Under the pieces are notes generated by a model. That model made no database searches and was not told where the DNA came from. It saw only the letters and a program-made list of their open reading frames with translations. From the NCBI RefSeq assembly GCF_005887555.1, contig NZ_VCIA01000001.1:2914001-2978000 (forward strand): a DNA stretch of 64,000 nt, given 5' to 3'. This DNA comes from Lentibacillus cibarius. GTDB lineage: Bacteria; Bacillota; Bacilli; Bacillales; Amphibacillaceae. Positions 25,805-33,729 of this stretch are shown piece after piece; position 1 is the first letter of the stretch; each line of letters begins with the position of its first letter. The position numbers and the translations under genes are program-made.

Positions 25805-28213
25805 TTACTTACGTCTGTTTGTTCGTTTCTGTTTCTCGAAAAGTAAACGAGACATGTCGTCAACCGTTGACCGAGCAACCTCACGTCCGTTCATATAAAC
25901 TGGAACCTCGACAGTTACTTTCTGAGGTTGAACTTGCTGTGTTGGTTCTTTAGGCTGTAAATGGTCAGCAACAGCAGAGGCAAAAGGTTTCATATACCTT
26001 TTATGCTGTATTGGTAAAACAGCCTCAGCACCAGCCTCTCCGACTCCTTGACCTCCACCAAGTAGAGTTGCACCGTTGAAAATTGCTCCTTTAGCGTTCC
26101 AACTTACGTCAAAGTCTGGATAAGGAATACCCAAAACCCCTTTTTTCTTTGTAACTGAAATTTTGGGTAACTTTGGTTTTGGTATCTTGAGCTTGAGTCC
26201 AGAGAAGAACCCTTTTATTTTGTCAATCATGTCTTTGACCGTGTCTTTTGCTGTTTTAATAGGGTTCGTGATAAAATCTTTAACCTTCTCAAAAATAGAC
26301 TTAACTCTGTTTTTCAAAGTATTAAAGATTGAGAGACCCTTTGACTTCAAGTTTGTGATAAAACCGACAACTTTGTCCTTTCCGTACATAAATTTAAGAA
26401 CAATGTCGTCCCAGAGTCCTTTTATCCAAGACCATATTTTCTTAGTGAAACCGAGAATAAGTTTCTTAATTCCACCAACGAATGATAGGTTCATAAGGTT
26501 CCAGACAAATTCAATAGCACCAGAAAACAGCTGTTTGACTCCTTCCCACATTTTCGAGAAGTCACCAGTAAAGAGACCAGTAAATATTTTTACTACTCCC
26601 ATGATAGCGTCTAATGCTCCGTTGATTATTCCTTTAATAGCGTTCCAAACATATTTGATTACACCTTTTATAAAAGGCATAACGAACTCAATAACAGCCT
26701 TTATTCCATTAAAGGCATTTTCGACTGCTTTGAGAATTTGTGAACCATTCTCGTCCCAGAATTTCTTTATCTGGTTGAGTTTACTTTTAAGGAATGAACC
26801 AACGGTCTTCATTGCTGACAGAACAACTTCCTTAATTTTTGTAAACACTTGTTTGACTGTCTCTCTAAACGTCTCTGATTTATTCCAGAGAACACCAAGA
26901 GCGACACCAAGAGCAACAACCCCAGCAATAACAGCTAGAACTGGAGCTGAAATTGCTGTAAATGCACCAGCTAACAACCCAACCCCTTGAACCATAAAAC
27001 CAATAACAGCTAATAGGGGAGGTAATACTGTTGCAAGTACACCAAAAACTAGAATACCAGCCTTAACCTTACCAGAAAGATTTGAGACCCAGTCAGCCAA
27101 TTGAGAGAACCAACTAACAGCCTTCTCAATATATGGAGTCAAACTCTGACCTAGTGAAATACCAATATCAGTAATTTGAGACCATAATTCTTTGAGTCGT
27201 CCTTGTAAGTTGTCTCCCATTGTCTCAGCCATGTTCTGAGCTGTTCCGTCAGCGTTTTGAAGTTCCTTTGTAAATGCTCCAGTTTCTTCAGAACCTCTAT
27301 TCAATAATGCTGAAAAACCAGAAACAGCCTCAGCTCCAAACATAGTTGAAAGAGCTTGAGTTCGTTGTTCTTGTGAAAGTCCAGACATTCCTTGTTCTAA
27401 GGTTGAAATGATTTCTGGTAATGATTTCATTTGACCCTCAGCGTTGAAGAATGACATGTTCAATTCGTCCATAAGACCCTTAGCTTGTTTTGTAGGACTG
27501 GACAATTTCAATAGACCTTGTCTCAATGTCGTTCCAGCTTGTGAACCTTGAATACCAGCGTCAGACATAACTCCAATTGCTGAGGCTGTTTCCTCGACTG
27601 ATAGACCTAAGTCGTTAGCAACTGGAGCAACATATTTCATAGCCTCTCCCATTTGATTTACGTCCGTGTTAGCACTTGAGGAGGCTTTTGCTAGAACGTC
27701 AACATAACGTTGAGCCTCTCCAGCACTTGCCCCAAAACCAGACATAATGTTAGAAACAATGTCAGAGGCAGAACCTAAGTCCAATGCTCCAGCTTTTGCT
27801 AGGTTGAGAACTTGTGGGAGTCCTTTCATAATTTGTTGATTATTCCAACCAGCACGAGCAAGGAACTCCATACCTTGACCAGCCTCAACAGCACTATACT
27901 GAGTTGTCCGTCCCAACTCTCTTGCTAAACCTTTCAACTCCTTGAAATTGTCTCCAGTTGTACCAGTAACAGCTTGAACCTTTGACATTTGAGCCTCATA
28001 TTTTGAGGACATTGCAACAGCTGTTCCAGCAACAGTTGTCAAAGGAACAGAAATACTTTTGGTTAGGTTTGAACCAGTTTGAGCCATTGCTTTTCCATTC
28101 TTCTTCATACTGGAGCTAACGTCTTTAATTGACTTATCGACTTTACTCATTTTACTTTGAAAGTCTCCTATGTCAGCTCCAACTTTGACCATTAATTCAG
28201 CCAAACTTGCCAT
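25805..28213 (-). CDS. Phage tail tape-measure protein (TP901 type)
   Basis: An 802-residue protein. Residues about 1-340 form the TP901-type core (VGADIGDFQSKMSKVDKSI, QTGSNLTKSI, AEAVSGFSALL). A hydrophobic membrane-spanning stretch follows (about 385-450), then a long amphipathic, Lys/Trp-rich helical region, and a C-terminal motif GVGEAGAEAVLP typical of tape measures. It normally sets tail length and enters the host membrane at infection. AAGGAGGG precedes the ATG at 28213. No major tail protein, chaperone or baseplate gene is present around it, which is unusual. Confidence 0.92.
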   Translation of the reverse strand: MASLAELMVKVGADIGDFQSKMSKVDKSIKDVSSSMKKNGKAMAQTGSNLTKSISVPLTTVAGTAVAMSSKYEAQMSKVQAVTGTTGDNFKELKGLARELGRTTQYSAVEAGQGMEFLARAGWNNQQIMKGLPQVLNLAKAGALDLGSASDIVSNIMSGFGASAGEAQRYVDVLAKASSSANTDVNQMGEAMKYVAPVANDLGLSVEETASAIGVMSDAGIQGSQAGTTLRQGLLKLSSPTKQAKGLMDELNMSFFNAEGQMKSLPEIISTLEQGMSGLSQEQRTQALSTMFGAEAVSGFSALLNRGSEETGAFTKELQNADGTAQNMAETMGDNLQGRLKELWSQITDIGISLGQSLTPYIEKAVSWFSQLADWVSNLSGKVKAGILVFGVLATVLPPLLAVIGFMVQGVGLLAGAFTAISAPVLAVIAGVVALGVALGVLWNKSETFRETVKQVFTKIKEVVLSAMKTVGSFLKSKLNQIKKFWDENGSQILKAVENAFNGIKAVIEFVMPFIKGVIKYVWNAIKGIINGALDAIMGVVKIFTGLFTGDFSKMWEGVKQLFSGAIEFVWNLMNLSFVGGIKKLILGFTKKIWSWIKGLWDDIVLKFMYGKDKVVGFITNLKSKGLSIFNTLKNRVKSIFEKVKDFITNPIKTAKDTVKDMIDKIKGFFSGLKLKIPKPKLPKISVTKKKGVLGIPYPDFDVSWNAKGAIFNGATLLGGGQGVGEAGAEAVLPIQHKRYMKPFASAVADHLQPKEPTQQVQPQKVTVEVPVYMNGREVARSTVDDMSRLLFEKQKRTNRRK

Positions 28214-28293
28214 GTTTTTTCCCTCCTTTTCTTATTCATTTGCTCCTCCCATGACTAAGAGGAACACGCTAATAAAAAAGAGAGAACCTTGTT

Positions 28294-28593
28294 TTAAAGG
28301 AACTCTCCAATAAGTTTGACCTCAACCATGTCTGGAAGTGGGTTCTTAATATTTGAACTAATGAATGAGAACATTTCAGTCAAAGTTGTAGGTTTATCTA
28401 AGACAAGAAAATAACGGTCAGCGTTTAAGTGTTTTTGGTCTTCTCCGTCGAACCATATAGAAAATGTTTCAGACCGTTCACGGTCAATTCGATAAGCATA
28501 TAATTTGAACGGTTTCTCAATTTCACAATCAATTATCTGTCGTTTACCAGCTCCGACCTTAAATGAATACTCCATAATGTCCAATTTCTCCAC
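28294..28593 (-). CDS. Hypothetical protein upstream of the tape-measure gene
   Basis: A 99-residue, beta-rich looking acidic protein starting at GTG 28593 with TAGGAGGT nine bases upstream. No family recognised. Its position just before a tape-measure gene is where tail assembly chaperones normally are, but no similarity or frameshift site is seen. Confidence 0.62.
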   Translation of the reverse strand: MEKLDIMEYSFKVGAGKRQIIDCEIEKPFKLYAYRIDRERSETFSIWFDGEDQKHLNADRYFLVLDKPTTLTEMFSFISSNIKNPLPDMVEVKLIGEFL

Positions 28594-28607
28594 GATAAAA
28601 TAACCTC

Positions 28608-29324
28608 CTAAACGTATTTGTGTAAAAATTTATATTTTCTTTCTGTCACTTCTTTCTCCTCCGTTCGTTGTTCCTCATAAATAGGGGAGGAGTCCATGAA
28701 AAAAGGAACAGAGTAACTGTTCATTTCTTGTCTGACTTGACCTTGTTCGTCTCTGTAACGAGAACCAGACTCGACAATGATTTTACCTTGTTCCTTGTAT
28801 CGTTTAATTTGTGATTTTGCTGTTACTTCAGTAACTCCGAGAACCTTTGACCATTCTTTATAAGAAATGGAATAATCAATGTTTTGTCTCCAGAGCGTAT
28901 AAATAAGAATTTTGAATAACTTTCCGTCTCCGTCAGCGTGTTCAAATACGTCCTCAAACACTTTGACGTAACCAGAGTAAGTTGAACCTCCAGAGACCGT
29001 TGTTTCATGTTCTTGTATGGTTTCAATTTCAATGATAGGAGCTTTTGACAATTCTCCTTCATACTTCATTCTGATATAACCTTTTAACTCCAGAACCTCC
29101 AGAGCGTCAATGACTCGTTTTCTTGACCGTTTTTTACTATTAGGGTCAAGGTTCAACATACCGTCTAACATTTCAATATTACAAAATGTTTTTGTTCTAT
29201 CATGAAAGTTCGATAATTTACCCAAAATAAAAAAGACTAACAAAGCGTCAGTCTCTTTCTTGTCAATGAACCCCTCATGTTCATACGAAAACATTCTCAA
29301 TGGAAACATAACGTAAAATTCCAA
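28608..29324 (-). CDS. Replication-initiator-like winged-helix protein
   Basis: A 238-residue protein with two winged-helix-like regions: SKKRSRKRVIDALEVLELKGYIRMK (about 58-83) and YKEWSKVLGVTEVTAKSQIKRYKEQGKI (about 160-187). The arrangement resembles Rep or DnaD-like initiators. It starts at TTG 29324, with AGGAGGAG upstream overlapping the stop of the preceding small gene. If it is the initiator, the TTGAGTC cluster at 21390-21508 is a candidate origin. Confidence 0.55.
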   Translation of the reverse strand: MEFYVMFPLRMFSYEHEGFIDKKETDALLVFFILGKLSNFHDRTKTFCNIEMLDGMLNLDPNSKKRSRKRVIDALEVLELKGYIRMKYEGELSKAPIIEIETIQEHETTVSGGSTYSGYVKVFEDVFEHADGDGKLFKILIYTLWRQNIDYSISYKEWSKVLGVTEVTAKSQIKRYKEQGKIIVESGSRYRDEQGQVRQEMNSYSVPFFMDSSPIYEEQRTEEKEVTERKYKFLHKYV

Positions 29325-29336
29325 CGTGAACTCCTC

Positions 29337-29516
29337 CTATTTTAGTTTGTCATATTCGTCCAGAGCCTTTTTCAATTGTTCGTCTTTCTCAAATAAAGTG
29401 AAGACAATGTCGTCTTGGTATCGTTTAGCTTTTGTGATATATTTCAGACCCTTGACCTCAATCAAAAAGTAAGCAAGTTTCCCACTATAACAGAAAAAAT
29501 ATTTCTCATTCTTCAT
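29337..29516 (-). CDS. 59-residue hypothetical protein
   Basis: Begins MKNEKYFFCYSGKLAYFLI, charged at the C-terminus. AGGAGGAG lies upstream of ATG 29516. Stop TAG at 29337 overlaps the ribosome binding site of the next gene. Function unknown. Confidence 0.6.
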   Translation of the reverse strand: MKNEKYFFCYSGKLAYFLIEVKGLKYITKAKRYQDDIVFTLFEKDEQLKKALDEYDKLK

Positions 29517-29528
29517 AATTTACTCCTC

Positions 29529-29627
29529 CTATTTGTTTGAAATAAAGAACTCGACGTGTTTGTTTTGTCTCTCATTGTTGTGTAAAACATAAAGAGCAAA
29601 ACAAGCTCCAAACATTACGAACGTCAT
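29529..29627 (-). CDS. 32-residue single-pass membrane peptide
   Basis: The ATG overlaps the stop of the HNH gene (ATGA) and AAGGTG lies upstream. Residues 2-15 are hydrophobic (TFVMFGACFALYVL) followed by a polar tail. Possibly a small membrane effector; the size prevents a firmer call. Confidence 0.5.
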   Translation of the reverse strand: MTFVMFGACFALYVLHNNERQNKHVEFFISNK

Positions 29628-30190
29628 TTTTGTTCACCTTCTTTCACAACAGCTCCTCCATGTTTCTCCAACAAATACTCCCAGTCGTGATAAACAGCTA
29701 ACTCTGGTAATTGCTCCATATTGAATAAGACTGACTCAATTTGAGCCTTTTTCTTAGTTTCAAAGCCTTTGACTAACTCCCCTTTGAAGAAAACTCCCCA
29801 ACGTTTACCGTGTTTCTTAACCTTTGAAATATCCTTGTTCGTTCTTTTACTGTTCCTTGAGTTAGTTTTTGCGACAAGGTTTCCTCTGGTATTGTCCAGA
29901 GTATTAAAGTTTTTATGGTCTCCGACAAAGTCTTTCTCGTTCTCAATTCCTAAAATGACTCTGTGTAACATGACTGGAGTCTGTTTCTTACGACCCTTTT
30001 TATCTGTCTTATAAGTCGTTGTCATTGCGTAAACTTTCCCAGACCTATTGTCTATCTGTCCATACCATTTAGGAAATTTTGAGACCAATTCAAAGTCCTT
30101 TGAGTCAATAACAGTTTTATAGGTTTTCCCCTTTACATTTAAGTCAATTTCAACCTTATTACCTTCAATTTCTCTCCAATTATTTCTCAT
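29624..30190 (-). CDS. HNH homing-type endonuclease with AP2-like tail
   Basis: A 188-residue HNH_3-type nuclease: the HNH core is LHRVILGIEN...VGDHKNFNTLDNTRGNL. A C-terminal segment (KHGKRWGVFFKGELVKGFETKKKAQ) resembles the AP2-like DNA-binding domain that often accompanies such nucleases. The start was placed at ATG 30190 after AAAGGGGAG. In phages and satellites such enzymes act as homing endonucleases or assist packaging. Confidence 0.82.
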   Translation of the reverse strand: MRNNWREIEGNKVEIDLNVKGKTYKTVIDSKDFELVSKFPKWYGQIDNRSGKVYAMTTTYKTDKKGRKKQTPVMLHRVILGIENEKDFVGDHKNFNTLDNTRGNLVAKTNSRNSKRTNKDISKVKKHGKRWGVFFKGELVKGFETKKKAQIESVLFNMEQLPELAVYHDWEYLLEKHGGAVVKEGEQK

Positions 30191-30264
30191 AACGTAATTT
30201 CTCCCCTTTACATAATTTTGTTTACATAAAAAGAACCCCAACTCCTTTACGGTTTGAGGTTCTT

Positions 30265-30789
30265 CTAATCGTCTGTTTCAACGTCTAAGTCTAGTAACTC
30301 CTTTTCCATTTCAACAATTCGTCGTTCTCTTTCTCGTTGAGTCTCTGGAGCGTCTTGTTGTTCAATTTTATGAGTAATGTTTTTGGACTCCTCCAGTTTC
30401 CCAGTAATTTGAAAGAATAGTTTCATAGCGTCAATTTTGTTTTTCTCACTTTTTGAGTTCACAATAATGTCTTGTAACTCCTTATAGACTGTTGACGTGA
30501 ACTTTTTCAATTGCTTGTCAGCGACCAACTCAGCATATTCGACAATGCGAGGGTCATGAGCGTATTTTGAGGCTGTTACTTGACTAATTCCAACAAGTTC
30601 AGCCATTTGACCTTGAGTCATTTTGTGGAACGGTTTTGAGGCAATTAAGACAGCGAACCTTTTCTGGTTATCTGTCAGTTTCCTCAGTTGTTTATGGTCT
30701 TGAGGATAAGGAGGGTTCTCCAACAAGCCTTCATAGTCGAATGAGTCTTTCATGACTTGTTGAATTTCTTGTTTTTTGTTTTCACTCAT
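30265..30789 (-). CDS. Terminase small subunit-like DNA-binding protein
   Basis: A 174-residue protein with a helix-turn-helix in MTQGQMAELVGISQVTASKYAHDPRI (about 57-82) and a long C-terminal helical/acidic part. The pattern fits TerS or phBC6A51-type DNA-packaging proteins. No large terminase is present in the element, as in satellites that redirect a helper's packaging. The ATG overlaps the previous stop by four bases. Confidence 0.6.
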   Translation of the reverse strand: MSENKKQEIQQVMKDSFDYEGLLENPPYPQDHKQLRKLTDNQKRFAVLIASKPFHKMTQGQMAELVGISQVTASKYAHDPRIVEYAELVADKQLKKFTSTVYKELQDIIVNSKSEKNKIDAMKLFFQITGKLEESKNITHKIEQQDAPETQRERERRIVEMEKELLDLDVETDD

Positions 30790-31031
30790 TGAAAGTAACC
30801 CTCAGCTATCATTTGTTTTCCAGTCACCTTATATAAGGCTTTGAACTCTCTTTCAAACCTATGAAACTCTAATTTCATTTCTTTTATTGACTCAAATTCC
30901 CCAAGTAAGACCGTTCCATGTTCGACCTTGTTTCCTCCAATATTTGTAAAGACAACAACATGACCCTTATAAGTGTCATTCAACGTCTTTTCAAACTCCA
31001 ACTCAAATAATAGTTTTTCATATCGTTTCAA
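30786..31031 (-). CDS. Hypothetical protein
   Basis: An 81-residue protein. The start was set at TTG 31031 because AAGGAGTG lies six bases upstream and this avoids overlap with the preceding gene; an upstream ATG at 31085 is possible. Central segment GHVVVFTNIGGNKVEHGTVLLG looks like a small beta barrel. Function unknown. Confidence 0.55.
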   Translation of the reverse strand: MKRYEKLLFELEFEKTLNDTYKGHVVVFTNIGGNKVEHGTVLLGEFESIKEMKLEFHRFEREFKALYKVTGKQMIAEGYFQ

Positions 31032-31059
31032 TGAAAACACTCCTTTTTTTAAAATTTTA

Positions 31060-31299
31060 TTAGTCTGAGAGACCGTCTTTCTCATTCTGTTTCATTGCTT
31101 TGTCATAAGCTGTTCCAAACAATTCTCTTGGAGTAACCTCTGGAGCTTTGTTGTCCTCTTGTTGTTCTTGTTCCTCTTGTTGTTGCTCCATTTTCTCTTT
31201 TTGTAACTTCAAGTAACCGAGCCTCATTTTCAAGTGAGTTGGTAACTCTTGTTTTTCCTTTTCAGACATGTTCTGAGCGTTCTTTTCAAATTCGTTCAT
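31060..31299 (-). CDS. Gln/Glu-rich small protein
   Basis: A 79-residue protein with a long Gln/Glu stretch in the middle (residues about 38-50). AAGGAGGAA lies before the ATG. Located two bases after the coiled-coil gene. Possibly an accessory of the scaffold-like protein. Confidence 0.6.
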   Translation of the reverse strand: MNEFEKNAQNMSEKEKQELPTHLKMRLGYLKLQKEKMEQQQEEQEQQEDNKAPEVTPRELFGTAYDKAMKQNEKDGLSD

Positions 31300-31300
31300 T

Positions 31301-31984
31301 TTATTTTCCTCCTTTTCTCATTTTGCTTTGAGCCTCTTTGTTATTCCGTTCAACTTCTCCAGTCATAATATATAATCGTGTACTTGCTGGGACTGTGTGA
31401 GGATTGAGTTGACCTTTTTCAATTGAAACAACCTCATTTGGTTCTGGTAGGACTCCAGAGGTCTCTTTGCCATAACGGTTTGTTGCTGTATCTAATTTAG
31501 GAACGTGTTGTTTTCTGTCTTTCTCGTCAATCTTAGAAATAATTGCTCCAATTCCGTCCAACTCCTCTTGGAGTTCAACTTGCTTTTGACCAGCGTCATA
31601 AACTTTCTTCAAATATTCCAATTTAGCCTCAAACAGTTCCTCGTTCATTTTCTCAACCTCAGCTGAGAACTCTTGAACTTTCTTTTTTCGTTCCTCTTTC
31701 AACGTTGCCAAGTCGTCTTTCATGTTTTCCTTAATTTCAAGTTCTTGACGTGTTGTTTCAAGTTCCTTTTTACGTTTCTTTTCTTCAAGCTCCTCAACCT
31801 CAGCGTCAATCAACATATGACGTTTTCTCAATTCGTCTCCGTGTACCCCCTGAGTCATGAGGTTTACTTTCTCTTGTTGTTTCTTTCTGATTTGACCGTC
31901 TAACTCCGTGACCTCCAATTGTCCTTTTCTGATTTTATCCAACTTACTCTCCACGTTCTTTCTTACTTGTTCAAAATTACTCAT
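31301..31984 (-). CDS. Coiled-coil, scaffold-like protein
   Basis: A 227-residue protein whose first 170 residues are a continuous charged coiled coil (KKRKKELETTRQELEIKENM and following), with a more compact C-terminus. Size and composition resemble phage scaffolding or capsid-size-redirecting proteins of satellites, but no sequence family was recognised. Its ATG overlaps the stop of a 35-residue gene (ATGA). Confidence 0.55.
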   Translation of the reverse strand: MSNFEQVRKNVESKLDKIRKGQLEVTELDGQIRKKQQEKVNLMTQGVHGDELRKRHMLIDAEVEELEEKKRKKELETTRQELEIKENMKDDLATLKEERKKKVQEFSAEVEKMNEELFEAKLEYLKKVYDAGQKQVELQEELDGIGAIISKIDEKDRKQHVPKLDTATNRYGKETSGVLPEPNEVVSIEKGQLNPHTVPASTRLYIMTGEVERNNKEAQSKMRKGGK

Positions 31985-32088
31985 TTTACATTCTCCTCCT
32001 TGTGTTTTTTAATTTCTTTCTTCAACTCCGTTATTTGTCTTTGGAGCTTATCAGCTAACCTTTGCAATCTCTCTAATTCCTCTCTCAT
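31981..32088 (-). CDS. 35-residue helical peptide
   Basis: Lys/Glu-rich helix (begins MREELERLQRLADKL), overlapped at both ends by its neighbours through ATGA junctions. Such coupling strongly suggests it is translated. Confidence 0.6.
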   Translation of the reverse strand: MREELERLQRLADKLQRQITELKKEIKKHKEENVK

Positions 32089-32315
32089 AACTCCAACTCT
32101 CCGTCCAGTATTCCGTATAGTGTTTTCTCGTCAATGTAATGAGTTACTACATTGTTATAAATTAGTTTGTTCACTCGTTCTGAAACTGGTTTTTGTCCTA
32201 ATTCAATAAAACCTATCATTGCTTGACTAACTCCAACAATGTCAGCTAATTCCTTTTGACTTACCCTCAATATTTGTCTAATGACTTTCACGTCTTGACC
32301 GTTGAACTGTCTCAT
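32085..32315 (-). CDS. XRE-family repressor/Cro-like regulator
   Basis: A 76-residue Cro/CI-type protein with a full helix-turn-helix (SQKELADIVGVSQAMIGFIELGQ, about residues 19-41). AGGAGTTG precedes the ATG at 32315. It is the first gene of the leftward series and probably controls its promoter. Confidence 0.85.
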   Translation of the reverse strand: MRQFNGQDVKVIRQILRVSQKELADIVGVSQAMIGFIELGQKPVSERVNKLIYNNVVTHYIDEKTLYGILDGELEL

Positions 32316-32561
32316 AGTTTCAACTCCTTTCTCAGTTATTGTTTATATAACCATATTCCAAAAAGAGAGAAGAACGCTCGGAGAGAAAGAGCGTCCAACT
32401 CAATTTGTTCCTCTCGTCAGAGAAACTGTTGTGAAAAAATGTAAATACTACACTCACTTTCAAAACAACCAAAATTGTTTTTTAGAGAAAAGGTCTAAAC
32501 CCCTCCTCAACCTTTAGTGTGGCTAAGGGTTATCGTAACAACTACTTTTGTAAATTTTTTT

Positions 32562-32670
32562 GTACCCTCGACAATTTGCCGAGAGTACGTCTCAAGGAAT
32601 TTTATTTTTGTATCTGGTTGAAGGATACTCGGAGGACGAACCGTCCTTCCAAAAAGGACAATATGTCCTT
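32562..32670. repeat. Three consecutive hairpins at the right end of the element
   Basis: GTAC-C-CTCG / CGAG-A-GTAC (32562-32588), AGGACG / CGTCCT (32633-32647) and AAGGAC / GTCCTT (32654-32670). They sit in a ~450-bp stretch between the first repressor gene and the tRNA that has no convincing gene. The region also has two similar blocks (near 32529 and 32693, both GGTTAT...AACAAC...ACTTTT). Candidate structured RNA, origin or packaging site. Confidence 0.5.
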
Positions 32671-32762
32671 CTACTTAATAGTGAGGCTGGAGGTTATAAT
32701 AACAACCACTTTTCAGAAATTCCTTCAACATTTACAACGAAAATGGTTTGAAAGTGTGACAA

Positions 32763-32804
32763 ACAAAAAAAAACCTCATAAGAACAATTATTCTTACAAG
32801 GTTT
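32763..32804 (-). terminator. Hairpin terminator facing left
   Basis: AAACCT-x2-TAAGAA pairs with TTCTTA-x2-AGGTTT; on the minus strand it is followed by nine T. It would stop transcripts entering the element from the tRNA side. Confidence 0.7.
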
Positions 32805-33031
32805 TACTCATAGTTATATATTTGTTTTATTAGTGTGTGTAAATTCTACACACAATGAATTTATGAAGTGTAATATTTACACTCTATGAAACTTGTCACG
32901 ACATGATTTATTTCTCGTTGACAATAATAGAACTTGTCCTCTATACTATGTAACATACTGGACGTAACCCAGTAAAAAACAACCAAAATACCGTGTTGAG
33001 TCCACATGAGACTTATACATTGAAATAACAG

Positions 33032-33104
33032 TATTCCGTAGCTCAGCTGGGAGAGCGCATGCTTGACAGGCATGAGGTCGGTGGTTCGAGCCCACTCGGA
33101 ATCA
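33032..33104 (+). tRNA. tRNA-Val(GAC) hybrid at the right junction, 1-72 mismatch
   Basis: A 73-nt tRNA with D stem GCTC/GAGC, anticodon stem CATGC/GCATG, loop TTGACAG (GAC at 33065-33067), T stem GGTGG/CCACT, and 3' strand CGGAATC plus A. The 5' strand is TATTCCG, so base 1 is T facing C72. The host copy at attL has GATTCCG, which would pair fully. The 5' half thus comes from the element and lacks G1, and the original promoter is gone. It may be poorly processed or expressed. Confidence 0.9.
33033..33069 (+). repeat. attR: 37-bp direct repeat
   Basis: Identical to the attL repeat at 18296-18332. The crossover must lie within these 37 bases. Confidence 0.92.
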
Positions 33105-33120
33105 TAAGCCAAGTCATACA

Positions 33121-33167
33121 AAAGCGTCAAAGCGTTGGTTGATCAGCGTTTTGGTGCTTTTTTTGTG
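33121..33167 (+). terminator. Terminator after the tRNA
   Basis: AAGC...AAAGCGTT pairs with CAGCGTTTT...GCTT followed by seven T, 17 bases after the tRNA. It contains the first GATC (33141-33144) to the right of the element. Confidence 0.75.
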
Positions 33168-33374
33168 TTTGGATCATCTGTTCAGAACGTTTCTAGCGAT
33201 ACTTGTGTGCTAGCATCATCATTTCTATGTTAAACTTTATTTAAAGAATGATGACCACAAATCGGGGGTGTTCGGGTTAGCATAATAGATACGTCCTACT
33301 ATAAAAATAGCCGTTTTGTTGTCCAGTTGTTGTCCAATTTTATAATGAAGGTTTTTCCTGTTACATAACAAAGA

Positions 33375-33401
33375 AAAAACACCATATTAAATGGCGTTCA
33401 T
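33375..33401 (-). terminator. Terminator of the 47-residue gene
   Basis: Minus-strand AACGCCAT / ATGGTGTT with TTTTT, directly after the stop codon at 33403. Confidence 0.75.
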
Positions 33402-33402
33402 A

Positions 33403-33546
33403 TTACTTGAATAGATTTTTTAATATTTTCCCCGTTACTTTTCCCGATGCCCTTCTGCCAATTCGCCTGCCGATTTTTCCTTTCCTCACAGCGTTTACAT
33501 CGTTAGAGATTTTCAGTATCTTGTAGATCAATGATTTAAAACTCAT
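33403..33546 (-). CDS. 47-residue basic protein
   Basis: A small, very basic protein (begins MSFKSLIYKILKISND, then RKGKIGRRIGRRASGKVTGK). The ribosome binding site GGAGGGGAGG is excellent. Similar short basic proteins are common in Bacillaceae, function unknown. The stretch 33170-33370 to its left in the window holds no gene I can support. Confidence 0.7.
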   Translation of the reverse strand: MSFKSLIYKILKISNDVNAVRKGKIGRRIGRRASGKVTGKILKNLFK

Positions 33547-33729
33547 AAAATTCCTCCCCTCCTTTAATATAACCTTTACTCAGCATATCTGCAATTTTTC
33601 GGCTAACCATTTCAAGGTCCACGCAGCCTGGTTCTAACGCTCTCTCCCTCTAAACAAAAACGTATATAGATGTATTATTAGTATAAACTAATTTTGGTTA
33701 TAAAACAGGCGAAATAAGGGTGAGCAATT

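Larger units (their letters stand above)
18296..33069. mobile_element. Integrative element of ~14.7 kb, phage-satellite-like, in tRNA-Val(GAC)
   Basis: Bounded by a 37-bp perfect direct repeat (18296-18332 and 33033-33069) that is the 5' half of a tRNA-Val gene. The integrase gene lies at the left end, and almost all other genes run leftward in one long series from 32315 to 20228. Codon and word usage differ visibly from the host. No GATC was found between 18109 and 33140. The gene content (small repressors, coiled-coil scaffold-like protein, TerS-like protein, HNH nuclease, tape-measure protein, restriction-modification, two recombinases) has no portal, capsid, large terminase or lysis gene. 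That fits a phage satellite better than a complete prophage; a decayed prophage is the main alternative. Confidence 0.88.

Noticed and set aside
26163..26990. A 275-codon ORF on the plus strand
   Set aside because: It is the antisense shadow of the tape-measure gene, with no start site.
32302..32833. Several plus-strand ORFs near the right end of the element
   Set aside because: No ribosome binding sites and unlikely amino-acid composition. Hairpins and repeats dominate the region.
18296..33069. Complete functional prophage
   Set aside because: No portal, capsid, large terminase, tail-tip or lysis genes, and only 14.7 kb. Satellite or remnant is more likely.
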